Positions 10,730 through 22,383 of a stretch of DNA of 64,000 nucleotides are shown in pieces; position 1 is the stretch's first letter, and every line of letters starts with the position of its first letter. A program made the translations under genes and the position numbers. A model generated the notes under the pieces. That model did no database searches, had not been told where the DNA came from, and was given only the letters and a program-made list of their open reading frames with translations. Source of the DNA: Bacillus sp. Cs-700 (GTDB taxonomy: Bacteria > Bacillota > Bacilli > Bacillales > Guptibacillaceae); contig NZ_CP041063.1 in assembly GCF_011082085.1 (NCBI RefSeq), positions 248,001-312,000 of the forward strand, read 5' to 3'.

Positions 10730-11536
10730 ATGAAACAACGAGTTATAACGGGTGTGATTTTTGGCGCCCTCTTGTTAGGAATGATTGTAATTGGAGACTG
10801 GCCGTTCATTCTTTTGATGGCGCTAGTTGCCACAATTGGAATGGTTGAATTGTTACTGATGAAGAAAATCACATTGGTTTCACTTCCTGGCTTACTTGCT
10901 ATCGTCGGAACGTGGATTCTTGTCATGCCTGATGACTGGATTGCTTCACTAACATCATCTGTTTTTACCAAAATTGATCTCTTGTTTTTCGGACTGCTCA
11001 TTTTACTTGCAATGACGGTTCTGACAAAAAATAAGTATAGTTTTGATGAAAGTTCTTTTATTATGATGGCGTCGCTCTATGTTGGTTTAGGTTTTTATTA
11101 CTTCACAGCAACTCGTTATCTTGGTGAAAGTAATTTAGACGGAATGATTCATTTGTTCTTTATTATCTTTCTAATATGGGCATCTGATTCTGGAGCCTAT
11201 TTTGTGGGACGATCACTCGGTAAGAAAAAACTTTGGCCACATATATCTCCAAACAAAACCGTTGAAGGTGCAGTTGGAGGCGTTGTGATGGCCGTAATCG
11301 TAGGAATTGTTTTTCAACTGATTTATCCGGTATATGATTCCATGGTTGTTGTTCTAATCGTATCGGTGCTAACGTCTGTTTTTGGACAGATTGGTGATCT
11401 TGTTGAATCTGCGTTTAAGCGCCATTATGGAGTGAAAGATTCCGGCAGTATCTTACCAGGGCACGGAGGGATACTTGATCGATTTGATAGTCTTATATTC
11501 GTTCTCCCCCTTCTGCATTTACTTAACCTGGTATAG
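10730..11536 (+). CDS. cdsA: phosphatidate cytidylyltransferase
   Basis: A 268-aa polytopic membrane enzyme that converts phosphatidic acid and CTP to CDP-diacylglycerol, the precursor that PgsA (also in this window) uses. Several hydrophobic membrane segments are visible. The family signature is near the C-terminus: [20 protein letters not shown] followed by GILDRFDSL. The start ATG follows an AGGAGG site. Confidence 0.96.
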   Translation: MKQRVITGVIFGALLLGMIVIGDWPFILLMALVATIGMVELLLMKKITLVSLPGLLAIVGTWILVMPDDWIASLTSSVFTKIDLLFFGLLILLAMTVLTKNKYSFDESSFIMMASLYVGLGFYYFTATRYLGESNLDGMIHLFFIIFLIWASDSGAYFVGRSLGKKKLWPHISPNKTVEGAVGGVVMAVIVGIVFQLIYPVYDSMVVVLIVSVLTSVFGQIGDLVESAFKRHYGVKDSGSILPGHGGILDRFDSLIFVLPLLHLLNLV

Positions 11537-11568
11537 TCGAAACAGAGTGGATTGGAGGAACGGATTTT

Positions 11569-12717
11569 TTGAAGAAAATTAGTTTACTTGGAGCATCTGG
11601 CTCGATCGGTGTTCAGACTCTCGATATCATAAGAATGCATCCTGATATGTTTTCCCTTGTCGCATTTTCCGTTGGGAAAAATGTTGAAAAAGCGGTCGAA
11701 ATAGCGAAAGAGTTTAAGCCAAAGTTATTGTCTGTCCAAAAGAAAGAAGATGCTGATTCACTCAGAAGAATGATTTCAAGGAAAACGAAAATTGTTTATG
11801 GAGATGAAGGGCTTTTAGAAGTTGCTTGCCATCATGAATCAACCGTTCTCGTTAACGCAATTCTTGGAAGTATCGGCCTTTCTCCAACCTTATCAGCGAT
11901 TGAACAGGGAAAGACAATTGCAATAGCGAATAAAGAAACGCTCGTTACAGCAGGCCATCTAGTAACAGAAGCTGCAAAAAAACATGGGTCTGCCCTTTTA
12001 CCAGTAGATAGTGAACATTCAGCACTGTTTCAGTGTTTGAATGGTGAAAAGCAGGAGCAAATGGAACGGCTTATTTTAACGGCATCAGGAGGTAGTTTCC
12101 GAGATAAGAAACGAGAAGAGCTAACTGGAGTTAGCGTTCACGATGCCCTGAATCACCCAAATTGGTCGATGGGAGCTAAAATTACGATCGATTCAGCAAC
12201 GATGATGAACAAAGGACTAGAAGTGATTGAAGCTCATTGGTTATTTGGAACGCCCTATGATCAAATTGATGTCGTGCTTCATAAAGAAAGTATCATTCAC
12301 TCAATGGTAGAGTACATAGACGGAAGCGTCATGGCGCATCTAGGTACTCCGGATATGCGAATTCCAATTCAATATGCACTTAGCTATCCTGATCGACTTG
12401 AAATCAGAAATGCAAAACGGTTAAACTTATGGGAAGTTGGTCAACTACATTTTGAACAAGTGGATTACAACCGCTTCCGTGCATTAAAGCTAGCTTATGA
12501 GGCTGGCCGTGCTGGTGGTTCACTTCCAGCCGTATTAAATGCAGCTAATGAAACAGCCGTTGCCGCATTTCTTGAGGGGAAAATCGATTTCTTAACGATC
12601 GAAGAGCTCGTAGAAAAAGCGATGGAGAAACATGAGGTTATTCAAAATGCGTCGCTTGAAGAAATACTTGAAGTTGATTCTGAAACAAGATTACGAGTTC
12701 AGTCATTAATTAAATAA
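11569..12717 (+). CDS. dxr: 1-deoxy-D-xylulose 5-phosphate reductoisomerase
   Basis: A 382-aa NADPH-dependent enzyme of the MEP isoprenoid pathway that makes 2-C-methyl-D-erythritol 4-phosphate. The N-terminus [15 protein letters not shown] binds [30 protein letters not shown] and [26 protein letters not shown] contain the metal and substrate residues. The start is TTG, with a GGAGG site 10 bp upstream; no ATG fits. It feeds the isoprenoid supply used by the upstream uppS. Confidence 0.96.
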   Translation: MKKISLLGASGSIGVQTLDIIRMHPDMFSLVAFSVGKNVEKAVEIAKEFKPKLLSVQKKEDADSLRRMISRKTKIVYGDEGLLEVACHHESTVLVNAILGSIGLSPTLSAIEQGKTIAIANKETLVTAGHLVTEAAKKHGSALLPVDSEHSALFQCLNGEKQEQMERLILTASGGSFRDKKREELTGVSVHDALNHPNWSMGAKITIDSATMMNKGLEVIEAHWLFGTPYDQIDVVLHKESIIHSMVEYIDGSVMAHLGTPDMRIPIQYALSYPDRLEIRNAKRLNLWEVGQLHFEQVDYNRFRALKLAYEAGRAGGSLPAVLNAANETAVAAFLEGKIDFLTIEELVEKAMEKHEVIQNASLEEILEVDSETRLRVQSLIK

Positions 12718-12732
12718 AGGTGGTAAGTGGAT

Positions 12733-13986
12733 ATGAACACTGTGATTTCGATCATTATCATATTCGGAGCACTCGTTTTTTTCCATGAATTGGGTCACTT
12801 GCTTCTCGCAAAGCGTGCGGGGATCTTGTGTAGAGAATTCGCAATAGGCTTCGGACCGAAAATCTTCACATTTAAAAAAGGGGAGACGGTTTACACAATC
12901 AGGCTCCTACCTCTTGGTGGATTTGTCCGAATGGCCGGAGAAGATCCTGAAATGATTGAGTTAAAACCAGGTCAGCGTGTTGGTCTTCTTTTCAATGATA
13001 AAAACAAAGTGTCAAAGATTGTGATTAACCAAAAGTCAGCTTATCCTAATTTAAAAGAAGTAACGGTGGAAGAAGCTGATCTTGAGCGTGGCCTTTTTAT
13101 TAAAGGCTACGAAGGTGAAGATGAACCCGCCGTTGTCTATCCGATTGATGAAACGTCACATTATGTGATGGACGGTTCAGAGTTTCAAATTGCGCCATAC
13201 GATCGTCAATTCGGATCAAAATCGCTTTGGGATCGTTTCCTGGCTATTTTTGCTGGGCCGGTAATGAATTTCTTGTTAGCAATCGTGATTTTTATTGCAC
13301 TCGGTTTATTACAGGGAACACCGACGAATCAAGTGAAAGAAGTTGTCGATGGAAGTCCTGCTGAACAAGCAGGTATGATGAACGGTGACGTGATTACTGA
13401 AATCAATGGAACAGAAATAACGGGATGGAATCAAATGACCTCTATAATTCAGGAAAATGCCAATAATCAACTTGGCTTTAATGTGGATCGTGAAGGAGAG
13501 AATGTTTCCCTCTCGATTACTCCTGAAAAACAGGAGCTTTCAGAAAACCAATCGGTTGGTCGAATTGGTGTTGCACCTGAATATCAGGTGAATTTCTTGG
13601 ATTCCATTGTATTTGGCTTTACTTCAACCTATGAATTTGGAAAAGCAATCTTTGTAGGGCTTGGACAACTTGTTACAGGCCAACTGTCGATCGATGCATT
13701 CTCTGGACCAGTAGGTATTTATAGTTATACAGAAGAAGCAGCTTCAGGCGGCCTTTATGTCCTTATGAGATGGGCTGGCTTCTTAAGCATTAATCTAGGG
13801 ATCTTTAATTTATTGCCGCTTCCGGCACTTGATGGAGGAAGACTTCTCTTTATTGGTGTTGAAGCTTTGCGTGGAAAACCAATCGATCCCCAAAAGGAAA
13901 GCCTTGTTCACTTTATTGGCTTTTCGTTCCTCATGTTACTGATGTTAGTTGTAACATGGAATGATATCCAGCGCTTCTTCTTATAA
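12733..13986 (+). CDS. rseP: site-2 intramembrane zinc metalloprotease RseP/RasP
   Basis: A 417-aa membrane protease that cleaves membrane segments of anti-sigma factors and remnant signal peptides. HELGH (His18, Glu19, His22) in the first membrane segment binds zinc. A PDZ domain begins near residue 200 (VKEVVDGSPAEQAGMMNGD). The third zinc-ligand motif NLLPLPALDGGR is in a C-terminal membrane segment. GTG at 12727 is also in frame but only 3 bp from the AGGTGG site; ATG 12733 has better spacing. It is followed by proS. Confidence 0.96.
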   Translation: MNTVISIIIIFGALVFFHELGHLLLAKRAGILCREFAIGFGPKIFTFKKGETVYTIRLLPLGGFVRMAGEDPEMIELKPGQRVGLLFNDKNKVSKIVINQKSAYPNLKEVTVEEADLERGLFIKGYEGEDEPAVVYPIDETSHYVMDGSEFQIAPYDRQFGSKSLWDRFLAIFAGPVMNFLLAIVIFIALGLLQGTPTNQVKEVVDGSPAEQAGMMNGDVITEINGTEITGWNQMTSIIQENANNQLGFNVDREGENVSLSITPEKQELSENQSVGRIGVAPEYQVNFLDSIVFGFTSTYEFGKAIFVGLGQLVTGQLSIDAFSGPVGIYSYTEEAASGGLYVLMRWAGFLSINLGIFNLLPLPALDGGRLLFIGVEALRGKPIDPQKESLVHFIGFSFLMLLMLVVTWNDIQRFFL

Positions 13987-14028
13987 GAGCGACAGGACCC
14001 GTTTTAAGAATGAAATGAGGTGCAGGAG

Positions 14029-15648
14029 ATGAAACAATCAAAATACTTTAATCCAACCCTTCGTGACAATCCAGCTGATGCAGAAATTAAAAGTCATCAG
14101 CTCCTTGTCCGAGCGGGTTTTATGCGTCAAAATGCGTCAGGTATTTATTCATACCTTCCATTAGGCAAAAAAGTATTAATGAAAATCGAAGAAGTAATTC
14201 GGAAAGAGCTCGATGGTGTTGGAGCACAGGAGCTCTTAATGCCAGCGATTCAGCCAGCTGAATTGTGGCAGGAAACAGGTCGTTGGGATGTTTATGGACC
14301 CGAGTTAATGCGATTAAAAGATCGTCACGGACGACCTTTCGCACTTGGGGCTACGCATGAAGAATTAATTACGAGTCTTGTTCGAGATGAGCTAAAATCG
14401 TACAAGCAGTTGCCTGTTACGTTATATCAAATTCAAACAAAGTATCGCGATGAGCGTCGTCCTCGCTTTGGCTTGCTGCGTGGCAGAGAATTTATTATGA
14501 AAGATGCTTACTCTTTCCATTCTTCTGATGCGCAGCTTGATGACGCCTATCAGACGATGCATAGCGCTTATAGCCGTATCTTCACAACATTAGGTTTAAA
14601 CTTCCGTCCAGTTGTGGCTGATTCTGGAGCAATGGGCGGAAAAGATACAGAAGAATTTATGGCACTTTCTAGCGTTGGAGAAGATACGATTGCATACAGC
14701 GACTCTTCGGATTATGCTGCTAATATTGAGATGGCAGAGGTCCACGTTACTTATCAAAAACCAGATGAAGCAGAAGCTCCTTTAACTGAAGGAAAAGGTG
14801 ATGCTTCAGCAGATCGCCAAATTCATGCAACTCTACTTAAAGTACAAGAGGAAACCATTCTTGTCTTAGTAAGAGGGGATCATGAATTAAATGACATTAA
14901 AGTGAAAAACCTTTTTGGCACTGATTTGGTGGAAATCGTAAACGAAGAAGTAGATGTGAAAACATTTAGTGGAAAGATTATGGCCGATCATGCTGTTAGT
15001 TCAATTGTAAATGGTTCTTTAACAGGTAAGCATGCTTATCAAAATGTAAATCCGGATCGTGATCTTAACATCGAACGTTACGAAGACCTTCGCTTTATTC
15101 AAGAAGGAGATCCATCTCCTGATGGGAATGGTACGATTGTATTTGCAGAAGGCATTGAAATTGGACAGGTATTTAAACTTGGTACAAAATATAGTGAAAC
15201 AATGGGCGCATCATACCTTGATGAGGGTGGAAAAGCGAAACCGATGATCATGGGCTGTTACGGCATCGGGGTCTCAAGAACGCTCGCAGCTATAGCTGAA
15301 CAAAATGCAGATGACAATGGCCTTAGATGGCCGCTAGCTGTGACTCCGTTTGATGTCCATTTGATTACGATTAACGTGAAAGATGATGAGCAGACAGCTT
15401 TATCTGATCGTCTTTATGATACGTTGCGCGAGCAGCGCTACGATGTTCTTTACGACGATCGCAAAGAGCGTGCGGGCGTTAAGTTTAAAGATGCCGACCT
15501 CATCGGACTTCCGATAAGAGTGATTGTAGGTAAGAAAGCTAATGAAGAAATAGTCGAAGTAAAGCGAAGAGATACAGGTGAGTCTATGGAAGTTCCAGTT
15601 AATGACTTGAACAAGACAATCCAGCAGCTTTTAACACAAATGAACTAA
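14029..15648 (+). CDS. proS: prolyl-tRNA synthetase (bacterial type)
   Basis: A class II synthetase, 539 aa from the ATG at 14029, which is preceded by GAGG at about 8 bp; an upstream in-frame GTG at 14020 overlaps that site. Motif 2 is in [21 protein letters not shown] and motif 3 in [17 protein letters not shown]. Between motifs 2 and 3 lies the insertion domain typical of bacterial ProS, which removes mischarged alanine. The C-terminal anticodon-binding domain begins around residue 440. Confidence 0.97.
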   Translation: MKQSKYFNPTLRDNPADAEIKSHQLLVRAGFMRQNASGIYSYLPLGKKVLMKIEEVIRKELDGVGAQELLMPAIQPAELWQETGRWDVYGPELMRLKDRHGRPFALGATHEELITSLVRDELKSYKQLPVTLYQIQTKYRDERRPRFGLLRGREFIMKDAYSFHSSDAQLDDAYQTMHSAYSRIFTTLGLNFRPVVADSGAMGGKDTEEFMALSSVGEDTIAYSDSSDYAANIEMAEVHVTYQKPDEAEAPLTEGKGDASADRQIHATLLKVQEETILVLVRGDHELNDIKVKNLFGTDLVEIVNEEVDVKTFSGKIMADHAVSSIVNGSLTGKHAYQNVNPDRDLNIERYEDLRFIQEGDPSPDGNGTIVFAEGIEIGQVFKLGTKYSETMGASYLDEGGKAKPMIMGCYGIGVSRTLAAIAEQNADDNGLRWPLAVTPFDVHLITINVKDDEQTALSDRLYDTLREQRYDVLYDDRKERAGVKFKDADLIGLPIRVIVGKKANEEIVEVKRRDTGESMEVPVNDLNKTIQQLLTQMN

Positions 15649-15652
15649 AACT

Positions 15653-15689
15653 GTGGATAGGTGCCATTGGTACCTTCCACCTTTTTTTT
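15653..15689 (+). terminator. terminator after proS
   Basis: A two-part stem (GTGGA with TCCAC outside, AGGTGCC with GGTACCT inside, one bulged T and one G-U pair), a 3-nt loop and a run of eight T. It ends the uppS-proS cluster. Confidence 0.85.
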
Positions 15690-15727
15690 CGCTACCTCTT
15701 CGCATTTTAAGAAGGAGGAAGAATTGA

Positions 15728-18700
15728 ATGGACCAGGATTTAAACATACGGAAAGAACGTCTCCAGCTGCTCCTTCAACAAATATCGGTTCCAGAAAAAT
15801 TCGTTGACTACTTCAAGGATGGTTACATTTCGAAGTTAACGGTCTATAAAGAAACGAGGAAGTGGCATTTTGACTTTCACTTTCCAGACGTTCTTCCTTT
15901 TCATGTATATGAGCTATTTCGCAGTCGCTTGCAAGATGGATTAAAGCACATTGCCGAGGTGACCTATAGCATTGCTACGGACTCAGGAGGAAATGAAGAA
16001 CTTGCCATGGCTTATTGGGAAAACGTTGCGGAACTAATGCAAGATCATTCTGCATCTTTAACCAATGTTTTAAAAAAGCAGACTCCGAAAATTAGTGGCA
16101 ATAAGCTAATCGTTACGGTACGTAATGAAACAGAAGCAGCGATTGCTAGAAGAAAATTAGCAGCACCGCTAGCTGACTGTTACACGAATGCCGGCTTTCC
16201 GAAATACATGCTTGAAGTAGAAGTGAAAGCTTCTGAGCAGGATTACCAGAAGTTTGTTGAACAAAAGCAGCAAGAAGATCAATCCAAAATGATGGAAGCC
16301 TTGATTGAGAAAGAAAAAGCAGATAAATCTTCAAGCAAGAACGTGCCGGATTCACTTGTCATTGGGTACAAAATTAAAGAAGATCCCGTGCCAATCGAAA
16401 CGATTCAAGATGAAGAACGTCGTATCGCTGTTCAAGGTTATGTTTTCCACGCCGAAACGAAGGAACTTAGAAGTGGTCGAACATTATTAACCTTTAAAAT
16501 AACGGATTATACGGATTCAATTCTAGTTAAAATGTTCTCTCGTGATAAAGAAGATGTGCCGATTTTAGAAGCTGTTCGAAAAGGCATCTGGGTGAAAGTT
16601 CGCGGTGGCATTCAAAATGATACGTTCGTTCGTGATCTTGTCATGATTGGGAATGATTTAACGGAAATCAAACCTGACTTGCGACAGGACGAAGCACCTG
16701 AAGATGAGAAACGAATTGAACTGCATGCGCATACGCAAATGAGTCAAATGGATGCAGTTAGTACAGCTGGAGGATTGATCTCTCAGGCAGCTAAATGGGG
16801 ACATCCAGCGATTGCAATTACAGATCATAATGTTGTTCAATCATTTCCTGATGCTTACGCTGCTGGGCAAAAGCATGGCGTTAAAGTGATTTATGGTCTT
16901 GAAGCTGATCTTGTCGATGATGGTGTACCGATGGCTTACAATGAAGCAGATCGAGATCTTGAAACAGGTACTTACATCGTTTTTGACGTTGAAACGACGG
17001 GACTTTCCGCTGTTTACAACAAAATCATCGAACTGGCAGCTGTAAAACTAAAAGATGGTGAAATTGTTGACAAATTTGAGCGTTTTGCTAATCCGCATCA
17101 TCCGCTTTCTTCAACAACAATTGAACTAACGGGTATTACCGATGATATGGTGACGAATGCACCTGAGATTGAAGATGTAATTAAAGATTTTCATGAGTTT
17201 ATGGGAGATGACATTCTTGTTGCCCATAATGCTAGCTTTGATATGGGGTTCTTAAATGTTGGATTACGTAATGCCGGTTTAGGCGAAGCGACGAACCCGG
17301 TTATTGATACGCTCGAATTGGCTCGTTTTCTTTATCCTGAGATGCGAAATCACCGATTAAATACGCTTTGTAAAAAGTTTGATATTGATCTTACACAGCA
17401 TCACCGAGCGATTTATGATGCGGAAGCGACAGGGTATTTATTATGGAAGCTAGTGAAGGATGCTCTCGAGCGAGAGATAACGAATCACAATATGCTAAAT
17501 GACAATATGGGCCAAACGGGTTTCCAGCGTACCCGTCCGTCTCATACCATTATTTTGGCGAAAAATGATGTTGGGTTAAAGAATTTATTTAAACTTGTTT
17601 CGCTATCGCATATCGATTATTTTTATCGAAGCGCTCGGATACCACGTTCTAAGCTTGAGAAATACCGAGAAGGCCTTCTAATTGGTTCTGGCTGTGATAA
17701 AGGGGAAGTATTCGAAGGGATGATGCAAAAGTCTCCTGAAGAAGTTGAGGACATAGCGAAGTTCTATGATTACCTCGAAGTTCAGCCTCCTCAAAATTAT
17801 ATGCATTTAATTGAGAAAGAACTTGTTCAAGATGAAATGGCTTTAAGAGAAATTATCGGTAAGATTGTGAAGCTTGGTGAGAAATTGAACAAACCCGTCG
17901 TAGCGACTGGGAATGTACACTATCTCGAGCCGGAAGATCATATCTACCGAAAGATTTTAATTAAAGCCCAAGCGGGTAACCCGTTAAATCGTCAAACGCT
18001 TCCGCAAGTTCACTTTAGAACGACGAACGAAATGCTCGATTGCTTTCATTTCCTTGGTGCAGAAAAAGCGAAGGAAATCGTCATTCAGAAGCCACAGGTA
18101 GTGGCCGATTTAATCGACGATATTAAACCGATTAAAGACGACCTTTTCACACCTCGAATTGAAGGTGCCGATGAAGAAATGCGTCAAATGAGCTATGGTA
18201 TGGCTAGAAGTATCTATGGCGATGAGCTTCCTACTATTGTTGAAGAAAGACTTGAAAAAGAGCTAAAGAGTATTATCGGTCACGGTTTTGCTGTTATCTA
18301 TCTCATTTCTCATAAGCTTGTAAAAAAGTCGTTAAACGACGGCTATCTAGTAGGATCTCGTGGTTCAGTTGGGTCTTCTTTTGTGGCGACGATGACAGAA
18401 ATTACGGAAGTTAACCCATTACCGCCGCATTACGTCTGTCCTTCTTGTAAGAAATCGCAGTTCTTTGACGATGGGTCAGTAGGATCAGGGTTCGATCTTC
18501 CTGATAAAAACTGTGAAGATTGTGATATTCCTCTGACAAAAGATGGGCACGACATTCCATTTGAAACGTTCCTAGGGTTTAAAGGAGATAAGGTACCCGA
18601 TATTGATTTGAACTTCTCGGGTGAATATCAGCCTCGTGCTCACAACTATACGAAGGAACTGTTTGGGGAAGACAATGTGTTTCGCGCAGGAACAATTGGT

Positions 18701-20017
18701 ACGGTTGCTGAGAAAACAGCGTATGGTTATGTAAAGGGATATATGGGGGATCATGATCTTCACTATCGAGGAGCTGAGATTGATCGCCTTGTATCAGGGT
18801 GTACAGGCGTGAAACGGACTTCTGGCCAGCACCCAGGTGGAATTATCGTTGTGCCAGACTATATGGATATTTATGATTTTTCACCAATCCAATTCCCAGC
18901 AGATGATAAAACTTCCGCATGGAAAACAACGCATTTTGATTTCCATTCCATTCATGATAATCTTCTGAAGCTTGATATCCTTGGACACGATGATCCGACG
19001 GTTATTCGCATGCTTCAAGACTTAAGTGGCATTGATCCGAAAACAATACCAACTGATGATGCAGAAGTAATGAAGCTCTTCAGCGGAACCGAGTCTCTTG
19101 GCGTTACACAAGATCAGATTATGTGTAAAACAGGAACTTACGGTATTCCGGAATTTGGAACACGTTTTGTTCGTCAAATGCTTGAGGATACGAAACCAAG
19201 TACTTTCTCTGAACTTGTTCAGATTTCAGGGCTATCGCATGGTACCGATGTATGGTTAGGAAATGCGCAAGAGCTTATCCAGGCTGGGACATGTAACTTA
19301 AGTGAAGTAATCGGTTGTCGGGATGATATTATGGTTTACTTAATTTATAAAGGTCTTGATCCGTCTCTTGCATTTAAAATCATGGAGTTTGTGCGTAAAG
19401 GGAAAGGGCTACAAGAAGAATGGGTAGCGGAAATGAAGAAGCATGACGTGCCTGACTGGTACATTGATTCTTGTTTGAAAATCAAGTACATGTTCCCGAA
19501 AGCCCACGCAGCTGCGTATGTTTTAATGGCTGTTCGGATTGCTTATTTCAAAGTGCATCATCCGATTCTTTTCTATGCTGCTTATTTAACAGTAAGGGCA
19601 GATGATTTTGATATCGATACAATGGCAAAAGGATCCAATGCGATTCGAGCGAAAATCGAAGAAATTAACGAAAAGGGACTTGATGCATCACCAAAAGAAA
19701 AAAACCTCTTAACGGTGATGGAGATTGCGCTCGAAATGTCAGAACGCGGTCTTCGTATGCAGAAGGTTGACCTTTATCGATCAAAAGCTGCTGAATTCGT
19801 CGTTGACGGGGATTCGCTCATCCCTCCGTTCAATTCTCTACCAGGGGTTGGAACGAATGCTGCAATCAACATTGAAAACGCGAAAGAAGCCGGAGAGTTT
19901 CTTTCAAAAGAAGATTTGCAGCAGCGAAGCAAGATTTCAAAGACAGTACTAGAATACTTGGATGACCATGGATGTCTTGAAGGACTTCCCGATGCTAACC
20001 AGCTTAGCTTGTTCTAA
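15728..20017 (+). CDS. polC: DNA polymerase III alpha subunit, PolC type
   Basis: A 1429-aa replicative polymerase of low-GC Gram-positives. The order is an N-terminal domain, an OB-fold (about 230-320), a PHP domain starting [13 protein letters not shown] (about 330) that is split by a DEDDh 3'-5' proofreading exonuclease (FDVETTGL at about 419; [11 protein letters not shown] at its end), the PHP remainder, then the polymerase. A zinc module of cysteine pairs lies at about 903-938. Catalytic aspartates are in [16 protein letters not shown] (about 957). [11 protein letters not shown] and SGQHPGGI are also family motifs. It ends in the beta-clamp-binding-like NQLSLF. Length is typical. Confidence 0.98.
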   Translation: MDQDLNIRKERLQLLLQQISVPEKFVDYFKDGYISKLTVYKETRKWHFDFHFPDVLPFHVYELFRSRLQDGLKHIAEVTYSIATDSGGNEELAMAYWENVAELMQDHSASLTNVLKKQTPKISGNKLIVTVRNETEAAIARRKLAAPLADCYTNAGFPKYMLEVEVKASEQDYQKFVEQKQQEDQSKMMEALIEKEKADKSSSKNVPDSLVIGYKIKEDPVPIETIQDEERRIAVQGYVFHAETKELRSGRTLLTFKITDYTDSILVKMFSRDKEDVPILEAVRKGIWVKVRGGIQNDTFVRDLVMIGNDLTEIKPDLRQDEAPEDEKRIELHAHTQMSQMDAVSTAGGLISQAAKWGHPAIAITDHNVVQSFPDAYAAGQKHGVKVIYGLEADLVDDGVPMAYNEADRDLETGTYIVFDVETTGLSAVYNKIIELAAVKLKDGEIVDKFERFANPHHPLSSTTIELTGITDDMVTNAPEIEDVIKDFHEFMGDDILVAHNASFDMGFLNVGLRNAGLGEATNPVIDTLELARFLYPEMRNHRLNTLCKKFDIDLTQHHRAIYDAEATGYLLWKLVKDALEREITNHNMLNDNMGQTGFQRTRPSHTIILAKNDVGLKNLFKLVSLSHIDYFYRSARIPRSKLEKYREGLLIGSGCDKGEVFEGMMQKSPEEVEDIAKFYDYLEVQPPQNYMHLIEKELVQDEMALREIIGKIVKLGEKLNKPVVATGNVHYLEPEDHIYRKILIKAQAGNPLNRQTLPQVHFRTTNEMLDCFHFLGAEKAKEIVIQKPQVVADLIDDIKPIKDDLFTPRIEGADEEMRQMSYGMARSIYGDELPTIVEERLEKELKSIIGHGFAVIYLISHKLVKKSLNDGYLVGSRGSVGSSFVATMTEITEVNPLPPHYVCPSCKKSQFFDDGSVGSGFDLPDKNCEDCDIPLTKDGHDIPFETFLGFKGDKVPDIDLNFSGEYQPRAHNYTKELFGEDNVFRAGTIGTVAEKTAYGYVKGYMGDHDLHYRGAEIDRLVSGCTGVKRTSGQHPGGIIVVPDYMDIYDFSPIQFPADDKTSAWKTTHFDFHSIHDNLLKLDILGHDDPTVIRMLQDLSGIDPKTIPTDDAEVMKLFSGTESLGVTQDQIMCKTGTYGIPEFGTRFVRQMLEDTKPSTFSELVQISGLSHGTDVWLGNAQELIQAGTCNLSEVIGCRDDIMVYLIYKGLDPSLAFKIMEFVRKGKGLQEEWVAEMKKHDVPDWYIDSCLKIKYMFPKAHAAAYVLMAVRIAYFKVHHPILFYAAYLTVRADDFDIDTMAKGSNAIRAKIEEINEKGLDASPKEKNLLTVMEIALEMSERGLRMQKVDLYRSKAAEFVVDGDSLIPPFNSLPGVGTNAAINIENAKEAGEFLSKEDLQQRSKISKTVLEYLDDHGCLEGLPDANQLSLF

Positions 20018-20038
20018 AGAGGAGCCTTCGCTTCTCTG

Positions 20039-20067
20039 TTGAATTGGTTATATGAGTATGGTATAGT
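20039..20067 (+). promoter_or_regulatory. SigA promoter of the rimP-nusA-infB operon
   Basis: TTGAAT (20039-20044), a 17-bp spacer and TATAGT (20062-20067) with an extended -10 TGG. It lies about 110 bp upstream of rimP in the polC-rimP spacer. Confidence 0.78.
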
Positions 20068-20102
20068 AATTGTGGAAATACTAGTGAATACACACGCGAC
20101 GG

Positions 20103-20132
20103 AAGAGTGGGGCTATCCCACTCTTTCGTTTT
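20103..20132 (+). promoter_or_regulatory. GC-rich hairpin in the rimP leader
   Basis: AAGAGTGGG pairs with CCCACTCTT around a 5-nt loop and is followed by a T-rich stretch with two G interruptions. It sits just downstream of the predicted start of transcription, so it could be a leaky attenuator of the operon. Confidence 0.5.
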
Positions 20133-20175
20133 CGATTGGGACCCTGCTGTACAGGATCAGAAAGGAGGACAACCA

Positions 20176-20646
20176 ATGAATGAAAATGTGATTACGGTTA
20201 CTGAAGAACTAGTAAAACCAATAGTAGATGAAATGAACCTGGAACTTGTAGACATAGAATTCACGCAGGAAGGCAAGAATTGGTTTCTCCGTGTCTATGT
20301 CGATTCTCCTCGAGGTGTTGATATTGAGGAGTGCGGGACAATTAGCGAAAAGCTAAGTGAACAGCTAGATAAACATGATCCAATTACACAACCTTATTTC
20401 CTCGAAGTTTCTTCTCCAGGTGCAGAGCGCCCGCTGAAGAAAAAGACTGATTTCGAGAAAGCGGTTGGAAAACAAGTCTATATGACAACTTACGAACCAA
20501 TAGATGGAGAGAAAAGCTTTGAAGGTAAGCTTTCTGATTTTGATGGTGAAACGGTTGTGATTGAACAGCGAGTGAAAACGAGAATTAAAAAAGTAGAATT
20601 ACCTTATGAAAAAGTAGCAAGCGCAAGGCTTGCGGTTGTTTTTTAA
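20176..20646 (+). CDS. rimP: ribosome maturation factor RimP
   Basis: A 156-aa protein needed for 30S subunit maturation. The N-terminal domain includes [22 protein letters not shown] and [15 protein letters not shown]; the family signature [16 protein letters not shown] follows; the C-terminus is an SH3-like barrel. The start at 20176 follows AAAGGAGG; a longer in-frame GTG at 20107 falls inside the leader hairpin and is rejected. First gene of the nusA operon. Confidence 0.96.
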   Translation: MNENVITVTEELVKPIVDEMNLELVDIEFTQEGKNWFLRVYVDSPRGVDIEECGTISEKLSEQLDKHDPITQPYFLEVSSPGAERPLKKKTDFEKAVGKQVYMTTYEPIDGEKSFEGKLSDFDGETVVIEQRVKTRIKKVELPYEKVASARLAVVF

Positions 20647-20664
20647 TTAAAGGGGAGAATGAAA

Positions 20665-21774
20665 ATGAAGAGTAGTGAGTTATTAGATGCGCTAACCATT
20701 CTTGAAAAAGAAAAAGGCATCAGCAAGGATATTATCGTTGAGGCGATTGAAGCAGCGCTTATTTCGGCGTACAAGCGAAACTTCCATCAGGCACAAAATG
20801 TAAGAGTGGATTTTAATCAGGACACTGGTTCGATCCGCGTATTTGCTCGAAAAGATGTCGTGGAAGAAGTGGAAGATTCTCGTCTTGAGATCTCACTCGA
20901 AGATGCCAAAGACATTGATCGTCAATATGAATTAGAAGATATCGTGGAAATCGAAGTAACGCCTCGTAATTTCGGTCGTATCGCAGCTCAAACAGCGAAA
21001 CAAGTTGTTACTCAACGTGTCCGTGAAGCAGAACGTGGGATCATATTTAGCGAATTTATTGAACGCGAAGACGATATCATGACCGGAATTGTTCAGCGTC
21101 AAGATCATCGTTTTATTTATGTTGACCTCGGTCGAATCGAAGCACTTCTCCCTGCAGGTGAACAAATGCCGAATGAAACGTATCATTCCCATGATCGTAT
21201 TAAGGTATATGTGACGAAAGTTGAAAAAACAACCAAAGGGCCACAGGTGATGGTTTCAAGAACTCATCCTGGCCTTCTTAAGCGTTTATTTGAACTTGAA
21301 GTGCCAGAAATTTTTGACGGCACTGTAGAAGTGAAGTCAATTTCACGTGAAGCCGGCGATCGATCAAAAATTGCCGTTCATGCCGAAGATCCTGAAGTGG
21401 ATCCAGTTGGCTCTTGTGTGGGACAACGCGGTCAACGAGTTCAGACAATCGTAAATGAACTTAAAGGCGAGAAAATCGATATCGTCAGCTGGTCTGAGGA
21501 TATTGTGGAATATGTAGCAAATGCTCTTAGTCCTTCAAAAGTACTTAAAGTAAATGTAGATGAAGAAAACAAAATGACTCAGGTTATCGTACCGGACTAT
21601 CAGCTTTCGCTTGCGATCGGGAAGCGCGGTCAAAACGCCCGTCTCGCAGCAAAGCTTACAGGATGGAAAATTGATATTAAGAGTCAATCTGAAGCGGAAG
21701 AACTCGGCATCTATAGTGCTGATGAAGCTCCTCTTTTCGAGGAAAATGACGCTGAAGATTCAGAGCTAGATTAA
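20665..21774 (+). CDS. nusA: transcription termination/antitermination factor NusA
   Basis: A 369-aa RNA polymerase-binding protein that modulates pausing, termination and antitermination. The N-terminal RNAP-binding domain (residues 1-130) is followed by an S1 domain (about 135-200) and two KH domains, the second containing LAIGKRGQNARLAAKLTGW. It lacks the acidic repeats of E. coli NusA, as is normal in Bacilli. ATG 20665 has 7-bp spacing from GGGGAG; ATG 20659 overlaps that site and is less likely. Confidence 0.97.
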   Translation: MKSSELLDALTILEKEKGISKDIIVEAIEAALISAYKRNFHQAQNVRVDFNQDTGSIRVFARKDVVEEVEDSRLEISLEDAKDIDRQYELEDIVEIEVTPRNFGRIAAQTAKQVVTQRVREAERGIIFSEFIEREDDIMTGIVQRQDHRFIYVDLGRIEALLPAGEQMPNETYHSHDRIKVYVTKVEKTTKGPQVMVSRTHPGLLKRLFELEVPEIFDGTVEVKSISREAGDRSKIAVHAEDPEVDPVGSCVGQRGQRVQTIVNELKGEKIDIVSWSEDIVEYVANALSPSKVLKVNVDEENKMTQVIVPDYQLSLAIGKRGQNARLAAKLTGWKIDIKSQSEAEELGIYSADEAPLFEENDAEDSELD

Positions 21775-21798
21775 GCAAGATCGGGAGAGGTGTCCATC

Positions 21799-22062
21799 GT
21801 GCAAAAACGTAAAATTCCGATGAGAAAATGTGTCGCCTGTCAAGAAATGAAGCCAAAAAAAGAGCTCGTTCGAATTGTTCGTTCGCCTGAAGGGGTTATA
21901 TCGGTCGACCAAACGGGTAAAAAGAATGGACGAGGCGCATACCTTTGCAACAAAGAAGAGTGCTTTACTCTTGCTAAAAAGCGAAATTCTTTAGCGGCTC
22001 ATCTAAAAGCAGAAGTGACAGAAGATATTTACGCTGACCTCGCAGAATCGCGGTCAAACTAA
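21799..22062 (+). CDS. ylxR: YlxR/RnpM RNA-binding protein
   Basis: An 87-aa YlxR-family (DUF448) protein starting at GTG with GGGAGAGG at 8 bp. The family features are PMRKCVACQEMKPKKELVRIVR and GRGAYLC. The B. subtilis protein has been reported to bind RNase P RNA and modulate the enzyme, hence the newer name RnpM. GTG at 21790 is in frame but sits on the ribosome binding site. Its stop codon abuts the ylxQ start. Confidence 0.9.
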   Translation: MQKRKIPMRKCVACQEMKPKKELVRIVRSPEGVISVDQTGKKNGRGAYLCNKEECFTLAKKRNSLAAHLKAEVTEDIYADLAESRSN

Positions 22063-22368
22063 ATGAACAACAAGAATTGGGAGTCACTTCTAGGACTTGC
22101 TCAGCGTGCTGGCAAAGTCGTGTCTGGAGAAGAACTTGTGGTGAAGGAAATTCAGCGCAAGAGCGCCAAACTCGTTTTAATAGCGAATGACGCATCAGAC
22201 AACACGAGAAAGAAAATTACGGATAAAGCTACTACTTATAAAGTCCCAGTATGTTTTGTTACAGGGCGCTATGAACTTGGTCATGCAATTGGCAAAGTTC
22301 AACGAGTCACGATAGCCGTTACTGATGCAGGGTTTGCGAAGAAACTTCACGCGATGCTCGATCAATAA
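22063..22368 (+). CDS. ylxQ: L7Ae-family RNA-binding protein YlxQ
   Basis: A 101-aa protein of the L7Ae/L30e family, which binds kink-turn RNA. Conserved segments are LLGLAQRAGKVVSGEE and KLVLIANDASDNTRKKI. It begins on the base after the ylxR stop and ends 15 bp before infB, so it is part of the operon. The cellular role of YlxQ is not well defined. Confidence 0.92.
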   Translation: MNNKNWESLLGLAQRAGKVVSGEELVVKEIQRKSAKLVLIANDASDNTRKKITDKATTYKVPVCFVTGRYELGHAIGKVQRVTIAVTDAGFAKKLHAMLDQ

Positions 22369-22383
22369 CTCGGGGGTGATCGT

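Noticed and set aside
20107-20175. A longer RimP starting at GTG 20107
   Set aside because: The start is inside the leader hairpin, and AAAGGAGG directly precedes the ATG at 20176.
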